Source of the DNA: Candidatus Zambryskibacteria bacterium RIFCSPHIGHO2_01_FULL_46_25
GTDB lineage: Bacteria; Patescibacteriota; Minisyncoccia; Phycocordibacterales; Zambryskibacteraceae
Length of the DNA: 50,898 nucleotides
Reading direction: 5' to 3'
Assembly: GCA_001825155.1 (NCBI GenBank)
Contig: MHVH01000003.1
Coordinates: 1 to 50,898, forward strand
Shown: one piece after another, positions 28,295 to 35,957 of the stretch
Layout of the letters: each line of letters starts with the position of its first letter
How positions within the stretch are numbered: the first letter of the stretch is position 1
Made by a program: the position numbers and the translations under genes
Notes under the pieces: model-generated
Told to the model about the DNA's origin: nothing
The model's database searches: none
Seen by the model: only the letters and a program-made list of their open reading frames with translations

Positions 28295-28408
28295 ATGAGG
28301 TATACACTTTTTGAACAATTAGAGAAAGTTTTAGAGAAAGATGAACGGCTGGTAGCCGAAGGAGAGCTTGCTTGCTCGTCCGGAGCTTTAGCGGAGGAGG
28401 GAGTGTAA
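28295..28408 (+). pseudogene. Truncated N-terminus of a DNA methyltransferase
   Basis: MRYTLFEQLEKVLEKDERLVAEGEL resembles the beginning of adenine-specific DNA methyltransferases of type III/N-6 kind; it then runs into repeat-derived ACSSGALAEEGV and stops. The repeat DNA (GCTTTAGCGGAGG-type) replaced the rest of the gene. Family identification is from memory of the N-terminus only. Confidence 0.55.
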
Positions 28409-28415
28409 TCGAACG

Positions 28416-28455
28416 GTTTGTGGAAAGGGGGGATTTGTGGGAATATTTTGGCATG
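28416..28455 (+). repeat. 40-base G-rich leader repeat, copy 2
   Basis: Same 40 bases as 25466-25505, again ending in the start codon of the next gene. Confidence 0.85.
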
Positions 28456-29076
28456 GAGGTTGAAATTTTTTTTGATATTGAGAAAGAAATAGAACGGGTC
28501 GCGGATACTCTAAAAAGGTTGCCGTGGTACCGGGAGCAGGGATACACAAGTTTTCATACCAATTTACCGAAACAACTGACCGAGCAATCCAACAGGGCGG
28601 AAATTGCCTCGGCAATTTCCGCCGAATTTAATGAAGAGAAATACAGGGATTATTCCGAGCATATTCAAAAAGTTTGGTCGGAAATCTCTCAAAACCTAAT
28701 TAAATTAAAAGAGATAGCCGATTTTAAGTTATTACAGAAATACACCATCATTCTTACTAAATACGGAAGCGGCGGCAGTTATAATTCCAAGCAAGGTGTT
28801 GTGATTGTAAACATAAATTTTCGTTCCAAAGAGCAAATAGCAGGGACTATCACCCACGAAATTATTCATATCGGCATTCAGCACCTAGTTGATCAATATA
28901 AAATCAAGCATTGGTACAAAGAACGACTGGTTGATTTGATTTGTCACCATTACTTTTCGGACCTGCGGAAAATGCAGGATATAAAGGAAGATGTGAGCGT
29001 GGTAGACAAAGCACTTGAGGCGTATTTTCCGGACATCGAGGCTATAACTAAGGAAATTTGGGAAATAAGTATTTAA
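28453..29076 (+). CDS. Putative zinc metalloprotease-like protein
   Basis: 207 aa. GTITHEIIHIGIQHLVDQYKIKHWYKERLVDLICHHY contains HExxH with a possible third ligand Glu (KERLVD) about 20 residues on, a gluzincin-like layout. The N-terminal half is helical. No signal peptide. Closest family not recognised. It uses the ATG of the duplicated G-rich leader. Confidence 0.62.
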   Translation: MEVEIFFDIEKEIERVADTLKRLPWYREQGYTSFHTNLPKQLTEQSNRAEIASAISAEFNEEKYRDYSEHIQKVWSEISQNLIKLKEIADFKLLQKYTIILTKYGSGGSYNSKQGVVIVNINFRSKEQIAGTITHEIIHIGIQHLVDQYKIKHWYKERLVDLICHHYFSDLRKMQDIKEDVSVVDKALEAYFPDIEAITKEIWEISI

Positions 29077-29117
29077 TTACTTTAAGTCAGAGACAGATGG
29101 TATAATTCGAGCAATTA

Positions 29118-30149
29118 ATGAAGAAGGAATTTCCAGAATTCTATAGACTTGAAGATAGAGAGATAAAAAATCTTTGGGCGGATTGTCTATTTGTATTTGA
29201 TGCAAATGTTCTCCTAAACTTATATAGATATTCCTTAGGGACTACCGAAAACCTCATAGAAGTTCTTAAAAGTTTATCAGATCGCATATGGATACCTCAC
29301 CAATTTGCATATGAATATCAAAAAAATAGAGCAAGTGTTATAGAAGAGCAAAGGATAAAATATAATAAAAGCGCCGATACTATTTCCAGTGAATTAGACA
29401 AGATAAAAGACTTGCAAAGTAATTATTTTAAAACTCCCACTATCGATGTCGTAACTTTTCAAGAAAATTTGATAAAATCTAAAGAAATATATCCTGACTG
29501 CAATTTCGAAGATAAAACCAGGAGCCAGATGGACTCTCTCTTTGAAGATAAGGTTGGCGATCCCTTTAGTGATAAAAAACAAATTTCCATTATTGAGGAC
29601 GGTTTTGAGAGATATAGAAGAGAGATTCCTCCTGGTTATTGTGATGCAAAAGAGAAAGACAAGGATGACCCCACAAGGACCAGAAAATTTGGCGATCTAA
29701 TAGGGTGGATTCAAATGATGGAAAAATCAAAAGAAGTTGGGAAATCGGTAATCTTTATAACTAGTGAGCGAAAGGAAGACTGGTGGCAGATAGTCAAAGG
29801 TAAAACAATTGGCCCTAGATTTGAATTGATTAAAGAATTTAAAGAACAGACTGGAAAACAATTCCATATGTATGATATGAAAAGATTTCTGGATTATGCA
29901 AAGGAAAGTTATACGGTAAGCAAAAAAACGCTAGATGAGGTGGAGAAAAAAGATAAATTATATAATGATCTGCTTGTTAGTGAAAAAGTATTTTCTTCCG
30001 ATATAGCGGAATCACTTCCTGAGGGGCTTAATTTATCAGGAGAATGGAGAGAGGCAGAGATATCAGACTCGGCAGATACTGATAAGGAAATTATTCTGAC
30101 TAAAAAAGAAACTGTTCCAGAAGAAGATAGGCAACAGATCGATTTTTAA
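29118..30149 (+). CDS. PIN-like domain protein (DUF4935 type)
   Basis: 343 aa. The N-terminal CLFVFDANVLLNLYRYS supplies the first acidic residue, YEYQKNR the second region, and GDLIGWIQMMEKSKEVGKSVIFITSERKEDWW the third, matching PIN-like RNase domains found beside defence genes. The C-terminal 80 residues are charged and low-complexity. TATAAT precedes the ATG by 13 bases. It leads a cluster with the Cas2-like gene, four bases downstream. Confidence 0.8.
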   Translation: MKKEFPEFYRLEDREIKNLWADCLFVFDANVLLNLYRYSLGTTENLIEVLKSLSDRIWIPHQFAYEYQKNRASVIEEQRIKYNKSADTISSELDKIKDLQSNYFKTPTIDVVTFQENLIKSKEIYPDCNFEDKTRSQMDSLFEDKVGDPFSDKKQISIIEDGFERYRREIPPGYCDAKEKDKDDPTRTRKFGDLIGWIQMMEKSKEVGKSVIFITSERKEDWWQIVKGKTIGPRFELIKEFKEQTGKQFHMYDMKRFLDYAKESYTVSKKTLDEVEKKDKLYNDLLVSEKVFSSDIAESLPEGLNLSGEWREAEISDSADTDKEIILTKKETVPEEDRQQIDF

Positions 30150-30152
30150 ACC

Positions 30153-30428
30153 ATGAAGACTTATTTAATTACATACGACTTAATAAAGCCTGAAACTAGT
30201 GCTGATTACACCAGGCTTTTTGCAAATATAAAGTCCCATATCTCATGGGCAAAACCTATGGCTTCAGTTTGGCTTATAAAAACGAATAGATCCAAAAAAG
30301 AAATTATGAGGCTTTTGAGATCAGCAGCTGATTCTAATGATAAGTTTTTAGTTATTGAAGTAACTAATGATTGGATTTCTTTCAATCTCTCCGACGCTGT
30401 CGTCGCCTGGATGAAATCTAAAATATAA
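30153..30428 (+). CDS. Stand-alone Cas2-like (SinR-family) protein
   Basis: 91 aa ferredoxin-like fold: MKTYLITYDLIKP at the start (beta-1 with Asp), an ASVWLIKTNRSKKEIMRLL middle and FLVIEVTNDWISFNL. Resembles Cas2/VapD-like proteins annotated as SinR. No CRISPR array or cas1 is in the window, so a CRISPR role is unlikely; a nuclease or toxin role is possible. Confidence 0.72.
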   Translation: MKTYLITYDLIKPETSADYTRLFANIKSHISWAKPMASVWLIKTNRSKKEIMRLLRSAADSNDKFLVIEVTNDWISFNLSDAVVAWMKSKI

Positions 30429-30469
30429 TCAAATTTGTAAATATCTAAAGTTTGTGGGATAGTTGAGGT

Positions 30470-30994
30470 ATGAAAACGGGTGGCATAGGAGGTGGGCATA
30501 CTATATCAGGTCTTTATTTTGAAGGCCGGGCTGATTTGGTCGAAGCCATTAAAAAACTTAAAGGTTATAAGGTTGGTGAAGACGGAAAAATCTTTTTTAA
30601 AGACAAGCTTGTTGCACAAAGCCTTAAGAAAAACAAACTTTATAAATATCTGGATGCCAACGGAGTAGATTATAAGGCTCTGCTATCTGCGAGATTATTG
30701 CCGGACTCAGCTATATTGGTTTTTAGTACAAAGACACTCTATGTAATAGAGATGAAATTCCAGAAGATTACTGGATCGGTTGATGAAAAATTACAAACCT
30801 CCGCATATAAAAGGAAACAGTACATACGTTTGATGGAACCATTATCTATTAATGTAGAATATTATTACTTACTAAGTGATTGGTTTAAGAAAGATTCATA
30901 TAGAGACGTGCTGGCTTACATAAAAGAAATAGGTTGTGACTACTTTTTCAACCTCCTTCCTCTCGATAGACTCGGTTTACCTACTAGTCTTTAA
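30470..30994 (+). CDS. PD-(D/E)XK-like restriction endonuclease candidate
   Basis: 174 aa. The likely core is LLPDSAILVFSTKTLYVIEMKFQKITGSVDEKLQTSAYKRKQY: Asp, then E-x-K (IEMKF), then a helix with Gln/Lys. The N-terminus GGIGGGHTISGLYFE is distinctive. It ends in a four-base convergent overlap with the LexA-methyltransferase gene, which fits a restriction-modification pair. Metal-site residues are assigned by pattern only. Confidence 0.72.
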   Translation: MKTGGIGGGHTISGLYFEGRADLVEAIKKLKGYKVGEDGKIFFKDKLVAQSLKKNKLYKYLDANGVDYKALLSARLLPDSAILVFSTKTLYVIEMKFQKITGSVDEKLQTSAYKRKQYIRLMEPLSINVEYYYLLSDWFKKDSYRDVLAYIKEIGCDYFFNLLPLDRLGLPTSL

Positions 30995-32430
30995 GACTGT
31001 TTCAGTTCTCCCAATCGCTTTATAGAAAGATCCAAATAGGATTTATCCATATCGATTCCAATGAATTTTCTTTTTCCAATTATTTTGGCAGCAATGCCAG
31101 TTGTGGAACTCCCAGTAAATGGATCAAGAATAATCGCGTCGGGCTTGGTGGAGCTCAGAAGAACTCTTTTAAGTAAAGCAATAGGTTTCTGAGTTGGATG
31201 CTTACCAAATGTTTTCTCCCACTTTTGCGGAGGATGGATCGACCACACTGAGCGCATTTGTAGTCCAGGCTTCTTTATGGAATCTTCTATCCAGTCCCCA
31301 TTCTTCATAAGGTTGTAGTTGAAGAAATGTTTGGACTTCTTCTCTTTCCTCGCCCAAATTAAAGTTTCGTGGGAGGCAGTAAAAAAACGACAACTTAAGT
31401 TAGGGGAAGCATTGGGCTTAAACCAAGAAATGTCATTGAGAATGTGAAAATCTAATGCTTGTAAGGCATGACCACATTGATAGATAGAATGATATGTGCC
31501 ACTTAGCCACAGAGTTCCTTCTGGCTTCAGTACTCTTCTGCAGGCCTCGAGCCATTTGTGGTGGAACTCGTAATCATCCTTAAAACCCTTACTCTTATCC
31601 CATCCACCCTTGTTTACGCTTACCATCCTGCCTGCATGCACAGAAAATCCACCATTTGAGAGATTGTAAGGAGGATCGGCGAATATCATATCCACAGACT
31701 CTTCTGGTATTTGTTTGAGGATATCTAAACAGTCACCTTGGTATAAAGTGAATCCCAGAGCTTCAAAGTAAGGATCTGTTTTTTCGCTCTTCTTTTTTGT
31801 GAGAGAATTTATCGAGGTAGATGGTTCGTTTACCTCGCCCGACTTAATAATGTCAAACAGAATTCCTTGAATGGATATATCCTGTTTGTTTTTGATAATT
31901 ATTGGCTGATAATTTTTGTTTGCGGGCTGGAGTCTTATACGGCCATTTTCTTTGTAAAAAGTCTTAAGTGTTGCTTCGTAACCATTTAGGAGCGCCACAA
32001 CTTTCTGACCGTTTTCTGCCGTGTTTTGCTTCCTGATTAGAATCGTATCACCATCGTTTACTCCTTCATCTATCATACTGTCTCCTTGTACTCGTAGAGC
32101 ATAGACTTCACCGGCTCCATCAACTTTGCTTTTTGGTACCGCAATAATTTCCCGCTCTTGAACAGCTTCAATGGGTTCTCCTGCTGAAATAGTACCTAAC
32201 AGAGAAATCTTTATCATTCCCTCATGCTTTGGAATTTCTATAGAGCGGTGGAGTTTACTCTTCTTATTTAAATGCCCAGAATTTTCGAGTTCTTTTATAT
32301 GCTGATGGATGGTAGAAATTGAGTTCAACCTTAAACCATTACGAATTTCTTCTAGCGTGGGGGAGTACCCCTTCTTGTCTGTGTAGGTATTAATGAATTT
32401 TAAGACCTTTTGTTTGGTAGGGGTAAGCAT
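30991..32430 (-). CDS. LexA repressor fused to a DNA methyltransferase
   Basis: 479 aa. Residues 1-65 are a LexA-type winged helix (TPTKQKVLKFINTYTDKKGYSPTLEEIR). Residues 70-200 are the S24 autoprotease: cleavage site A83-G84 in ISAGEP, Ser118 in QGDSM and Lys156 in ATLK, almost the E. coli LexA spacing (A84-G85, S119, K156). Residues 225-479 are a beta-class amino-methyltransferase: DPPYNLS (252-258) precedes the SAM motif DPFTGSSTTG (436-445). Both halves look intact, with a 20-residue linker. A leaderless TACAAT and a palindromic operator candidate precede the ATG. The nuclease converges from the other side. Confidence 0.93.
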   Translation of the reverse strand: MLTPTKQKVLKFINTYTDKKGYSPTLEEIRNGLRLNSISTIHQHIKELENSGHLNKKSKLHRSIEIPKHEGMIKISLLGTISAGEPIEAVQEREIIAVPKSKVDGAGEVYALRVQGDSMIDEGVNDGDTILIRKQNTAENGQKVVALLNGYEATLKTFYKENGRIRLQPANKNYQPIIIKNKQDISIQGILFDIIKSGEVNEPSTSINSLTKKKSEKTDPYFEALGFTLYQGDCLDILKQIPEESVDMIFADPPYNLSNGGFSVHAGRMVSVNKGGWDKSKGFKDDYEFHHKWLEACRRVLKPEGTLWLSGTYHSIYQCGHALQALDFHILNDISWFKPNASPNLSCRFFTASHETLIWARKEKKSKHFFNYNLMKNGDWIEDSIKKPGLQMRSVWSIHPPQKWEKTFGKHPTQKPIALLKRVLLSSTKPDAIILDPFTGSSTTGIAAKIIGKRKFIGIDMDKSYLDLSIKRLGELKQS

Positions 32431-32436
32431 GTGATA

Positions 32437-32455
32437 ATTGTAACCGAAGGTTTAC
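32437..32455 (-). promoter_or_regulatory. -10 box and operator candidate of the LexA-MTase gene
   Basis: Minus strand: palindrome-like GTAAACC-TTC-GGTTAC, overlapping TACAAT six bases before the ATG. A second CGGTAAAC-type half follows. A likely site for autorepression. Confidence 0.55.
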
Positions 32456-32488
32456 CGAAAGTTATCCACAGGTCTTAATTTTGGATAT

Positions 32489-32517
32489 TTGACTTCTTTA
32501 CAAAACGGGAGTTTGAT
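32489..32517 (+). promoter_or_regulatory. Promoter of the two-gene HEPN-like module
   Basis: TTGACT, 17 bases, TTTGAT, seven bases before the ATG; leaderless layout. Confidence 0.65.
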
Positions 32518-32524
32518 TAGTGTC

Positions 32525-33100
32525 ATGGCAAAATCAGAATCATCCAGACTTACCTCCAAGCTCAAGGCGATTGAGGTCATTGTCAAGGAACTTCAAAAGC
32601 TGGAAGAGCAAGATAGACAAGGGGTCGTTTCCTTCGCCCTCGATCAGGTCGGTATGGCTGCCTCCGCCCAAAACCTAGGAGGTTCCATGGTTACTACGGG
32701 AATTAGACAAGTTATAGACCCTGGTAATTCGCCATCGGCAATCATCAACAGTATGGCCGAGTTTGTAAAAAATAAAAAACCACTAAACGAGTATCAACGT
32801 GTTGCGGTTATCGCCTACTATCTTGAACATAAGGAAGGGAAGAAAGAGTTTAAGAACGCTGAGATGTCAAAAGCAAATACGGAGACTGCACGGCAGCCCA
32901 AAATAGCTAATATAACCAGTGTAGTTACGAAGGCAAGAGATCGGTATAAATTTCTTACGAAAGGTATAGGTAAGGCCACACACCAACTTAGTACTCACGG
33001 AGCTGATATTGTGGAGGCTTTGCCAGATGAGTCTAAAGTTAAGGCTCTTATTGCTGAAGGAAAGTCTCGAAAAACGCGAAAGAAGAAATCTGTTAAATAG
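32525..33100 (+). CDS. Hypothetical protein, first gene of HEPN-like module
   Basis: 191 aa, helical, with a basic C-terminus (SRKTRKKKSVK). Central LGGSMVTTGIRQVIDPGNSPSAIINSMAEFVKNKKPLNEYQRVAVIAYYLEHKEG resembles a globular helical domain. Not recognised. Divergent from the LexA-methyltransferase gene, and followed after eight bases by the HEPN-like gene. It may act as partner or antitoxin (inference). Confidence 0.72.
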   Translation: MAKSESSRLTSKLKAIEVIVKELQKLEEQDRQGVVSFALDQVGMAASAQNLGGSMVTTGIRQVIDPGNSPSAIINSMAEFVKNKKPLNEYQRVAVIAYYLEHKEGKKEFKNAEMSKANTETARQPKIANITSVVTKARDRYKFLTKGIGKATHQLSTHGADIVEALPDESKVKALIAEGKSRKTRKKKSVK

Positions 33101-33108
33101 TTTCTTTT

Positions 33109-33876
33109 ATGATAGAAGTTGTAAGACAGGGGCTTGAACAAAAATTACCAAAACAATTAGTATCAGAACTTTTAGAAGCTTACGGTGAGGTGAAAAGCAA
33201 TTATTACTTAAACAAGTTTCGACCCAACGAAGTTGAGGGTGGTCGCTTTTGTGAGGCCGCCTTTCGGATTTTGGAGGAGCAGGCTTTTGGGAAGCATACT
33301 TCTATTGGCAAACAGTTAGACACAGAAAAGTTAATAGCTCGTCTTCAAAATATTCCTTTTGGTCAACAGTCGGAATCTGTACGGCTGCATCTTCCTAGGA
33401 CATTACGGTTAATTTATGACATTCGCAACAAGCGCGACGCGGCCCATCTAGCAGATGGGATTGATCCCAATCCTCAAGATGCAACTTTTGTTGTCGCTGC
33501 TTGTGATTGGGTACTAGCTGAATTAGTTAGGCTTTATCACTCAATATCTCCACAGGAGGCTCAGAAGATAGTGGAAAATATAATTGAAAGAAAATCGCTT
33601 GTAGTACAAGATTTTGATGGTTTTTTAAAAACACTAAAACCTTCTTGGGGCCCAAGAGAACGATTGTTAGCAACTTTGTACCAACGGGGGAAAAGTGGCG
33701 CTACCCCTGAAGAGTTGGCTTCGTGGCTGAAACCTAGCCAGCGGGCAAATATAAATAGAACATTGGGATATTTGGAACATGAAAATGATCTTATCATCTT
33801 AAAAGATAATCTATATATGATTACTAACCGAGGTATTAAATATGTTGAGGGATCCGGAATTCTAACCCCGGAATAG
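33109..33876 (+). CDS. HEPN-like protein with C-terminal winged helix
   Basis: 255 aa. Residues 1-150: helical domain with IYDIRNKRDAAHLADG, an R-x6-H pattern like the catalytic motif of HEPN RNases. Residues 165-255: winged helix (WGPRERLLATLYQRGKSGATPEELASWLKPSQRANINRTLGYLEHENDLIILKDNLYMIT). Likely a defence or abortive-infection effector; HEPN assignment is by motif only. Confidence 0.65.
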   Translation: MIEVVRQGLEQKLPKQLVSELLEAYGEVKSNYYLNKFRPNEVEGGRFCEAAFRILEEQAFGKHTSIGKQLDTEKLIARLQNIPFGQQSESVRLHLPRTLRLIYDIRNKRDAAHLADGIDPNPQDATFVVAACDWVLAELVRLYHSISPQEAQKIVENIIERKSLVVQDFDGFLKTLKPSWGPRERLLATLYQRGKSGATPEELASWLKPSQRANINRTLGYLEHENDLIILKDNLYMITNRGIKYVEGSGILTPE

Positions 33877-33914
33877 TAATAATTGGTTCATTTCTTCTGC
33901 TACAATAAATCCAT

Positions 33915-33934
33915 ATTTAAATCATGATTTAAAT
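33915..33934 (+). promoter_or_regulatory. 20-base perfect palindrome (operator candidate)
   Basis: ATTTAAATCA mirrored exactly, four bases before the ATG of the AbrB-like gene and after a TACAAT at 33901. Probably its own operator. Confidence 0.65.
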
Positions 33935-33938
33935 CAGT

Positions 33939-34112
33939 ATGGCTAATAGAAAATCAACACAAAGGGGAGTGAGGAAGATCACTAAGTCAGGCGGGAGTCT
34001 TGGCATTTCGCTGCCTATCGAGGTGGTGAAGAAACTTGGGTGGCGCGAGAAACAGAGGGTGACGGTGCGGAGAATTCACGGCGGGGTGTCGGTGAAGGAT
34101 TGGAAGAAATAG
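33939..34112 (+). CDS. AbrB/MazE-like DNA-binding protein
   Basis: 57 aa: RKITKSGGSLGISLPIEVVKKLGWREKQRVTVRRIHGGVSVKDWKK, the swapped-hairpin AbrB pattern (K-x-G-x-S-x-x-I-x-L-P-x-E...LG). Could be a small repressor or an orphan antitoxin. The next gene, a broken NUDIX, starts one base after the stop. Confidence 0.72.
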   Translation: MANRKSTQRGVRKITKSGGSLGISLPIEVVKKLGWREKQRVTVRRIHGGVSVKDWKK

Positions 34113-34113
34113 A

Positions 34114-34450
34114 ATGGCGAGGACTAATAACAGGGTGGCGGGGATTGTGGTGAAGGATGGGCAGGTGTTGCTTATGCACCGCTTTAAAAATGGGGAGGAG
34201 CATTGGGTTTTCCCCGGCGGGGGACAGGAGGAGGGGGAAACGCCGGAAGAAACCGTTGTGAGAGAGATTGAGGAAGAGACTTCTATGTGGGGAGCAGTCG
34301 TTTATACCAGGTTGGGTAGATATAAGCGAAGTTCCAAAACTCACGGTGTATCAGCTTGAGATAAAAGACTTGTTCCTGGAGGATTATGCAAAAGGTTTCT
34401 CCGAGCCTATGAAGCACTTGTCTATTAAGTTTGAAGAGAGAAGACAATAA
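34114..34450 (+). pseudogene. NUDIX hydrolase, frameshifted
   Basis: Frame 1 gives MARTNNRVAGIVVKDGQVLLMHRFKNGEEHWVFPGGGQEEGETPEETVVREIEEET, a good NUDIX box start, and stops at 34359. The C-terminal part, WVDISEVPKLTVYQLEIKDLFLEDYAKGF..., is in another frame from about 34300. Roughly 40-50 residues expected between them are missing, so a deletion with frameshift has inactivated it. Confidence 0.78.
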
Positions 34451-34456
34451 TAATTT

Positions 34457-35089
34457 ATGCCACCGGAAATTACTCCAGAATCTGCGCCAGCTCCTGAATC
34501 TATTCCCGAGCCAACACCTGTGCCTGAGCCGATTCCTGAGCCCATCCCATTAGAACCAGCGGCTCAGCAAGCGGAGCCTGCTTCTAACGGGACTAGCGCC
34601 CAAGAGCCAATTCCTCCGAGTACATCGGAGCCTGTTCAAGAGCCTCTTAGGGCTCCGGAAGAGCCTACAGTGGCAGAGGAGGCGGTTTCGGACAATGGGG
34701 GAAATGGGACGAATGGGACGAATGGGACAGATGGGACGAATGGGACGGATGAGAATGAAGCACGAAATCCGAATATCGAAATCCGAAACAATATTGAAGT
34801 TCAAAATGAAGTCCAAATTCAAAACAACTCCCCATTAACTCCTTTGAATAAAAGTACGGCCAAGGAGTTGTCGGTGAGGGCGCATGAAGCTAAGCGAGAA
34901 AAGAGAAGCGCGAAGCTTGAAAGGATACTGGCTTCAATGAACAACCGACGACCGACAACCAACGACAAGGTGCAGATATTGCTTGGGGTGAGTGATGCGA
35001 CGGCGGCGAGGTATTTGGGGATTTTGCTCAAAGAGGGCAAAATCGTAAGGGAGGGGAGAGGACGGTTTACGATTTATAGAGCAAAATAA
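34457..35089 (+). CDS. Pro/Glu-rich protein with C-terminal winged-helix-like domain
   Basis: 210 aa. Residues 1-75: low-complexity P-E-P repeats. Then a nine-base tandem repeat coding GTN/GTD units (about 34700-34750), an Ile/Asn-rich stretch RNPNIEIRNNIEVQNEVQIQNN, a coiled basic helix, and a small HTH (KVQILLGVSDATAARYLGILLKEGKIVREGRGRFTIYRAK). The middle looks like several dispersed repeats absorbed in frame. Function unknown; possibly DNA-binding. Confidence 0.65.
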   Translation: MPPEITPESAPAPESIPEPTPVPEPIPEPIPLEPAAQQAEPASNGTSAQEPIPPSTSEPVQEPLRAPEEPTVAEEAVSDNGGNGTNGTNGTDGTNGTDENEARNPNIEIRNNIEVQNEVQIQNNSPLTPLNKSTAKELSVRAHEAKREKRSAKLERILASMNNRRPTTNDKVQILLGVSDATAARYLGILLKEGKIVREGRGRFTIYRAK

Positions 35090-35175
35090 TTTCTAATTTA
35101 GAATTTAGAATTTTCCCGCCTCCCGGATTGGCGGGCAGGCAATCAATTTTTAATTAAATAATTTTCAAAAGAAAA

Positions 35176-35199
35176 GGCCGGCTGCTGGTGCAGCCGGCC
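35176..35199 (-). terminator. Cassette terminator
   Basis: Perfect stem GGCCGGCTGC / GCAGCCGGCC, loop TGGT. Confidence 0.85.
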
Positions 35200-35216
35200 C
35201 GGGTGGGGTCGGGCTT

Positions 35217-35729
35217 TTATGCCTGATTCAGGGAACGATTGAGGGTGTCGAGGGTTTCCGCCTGTTTCTGCTCGAGCCAGGTAGACAGATCCTTCATGCT
35301 GCGTGGCATCTTGTGGAGCGTTACGAAAACCCACTTGATCTCGAGGATGTAGCGGATTCGGTGAGCCTCGGTGGCGAACCGCTTGAGTGCCATCTCCACG
35401 TTCTCTTCCTTTACCTGAATGTAGAGGTAATCCTCGAGACGGAAGAAGGGGAACTGCCTTGAGAAGCTGAGACCCGAGCTTGCTTCGGGGTATTCTCCAA
35501 CCCCGCCAATCTCCACACCCTCTTCGTCGAGAAGAAGTATGCGACATGTGGGAATGTCATGTTCGTCTCGAGAAACGTGGTACAGGTTGTTGGGCGAGAG
35601 GCTCAGAGTATCGAGGTCTATCATCTCGACCAGGAAATCCCCGCCATTTCTGGCTTGGCTCGGAATGAGACCGGGAAGCCAAGGCAGCTCCTTGCCAAGC
35701 GCTTCGAGAGTAGCGGCATTGATTTTCAT
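35217..35729 (-). CDS. Hypothetical protein, single-gene cassette
   Basis: 170 aa from the ATG after CAAGGAGCGTTT. Soluble, mixed alpha/beta, with GGDFLVEMIDLDTLSLSPNNLYHV and a helical C-terminus. Not recognised. Own promoter and terminator. Confidence 0.7.
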   Translation of the reverse strand: MKINAATLEALGKELPWLPGLIPSQARNGGDFLVEMIDLDTLSLSPNNLYHVSRDEHDIPTCRILLLDEEGVEIGGVGEYPEASSGLSFSRQFPFFRLEDYLYIQVKEENVEMALKRFATEAHRIRYILEIKWVFVTLHKMPRSMKDLSTWLEQKQAETLDTLNRSLNQA

Positions 35730-35821
35730 AAACGCTCCTTGCGGCATCCCACCGCACTTCGGCTGCCGGCATCCCACCGGTGCCTAGGAATAGAACGCAC
35801 CTCATGTGCTGTTCTGAGCCA

Positions 35822-35850
35822 ACAATGCCAGAAGCTTTTTGATGTGTCAA
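35822..35850 (-). promoter_or_regulatory. Cassette promoter
   Basis: Minus strand TTGACA, 17 bases, CATTGT. Confidence 0.65.
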
Positions 35851-35921
35851 ACAATGCTTAAACGGAAGCTCCGCAGAAATTGTAATAAAAACCGCGCTGT
35901 TGAATTTTTTAATAAGAAAGA

Positions 35922-35950
35922 GGGTGCCGGGCCGCTGTGGCCAGACACCC
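35922..35950 (-). terminator. Cassette terminator
   Basis: GGGTG / CACCC closing an inner GGCC/GGCC stem, with flanking A-rich DNA. Confidence 0.65.
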
Positions 35951-35957
35951 CCTCGAA

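Noticed and set aside
30153-30428. CRISPR-Cas remnant
   Set aside because: Only a Cas2-like protein; no cas1, effector or regularly spaced repeats anywhere in the window.
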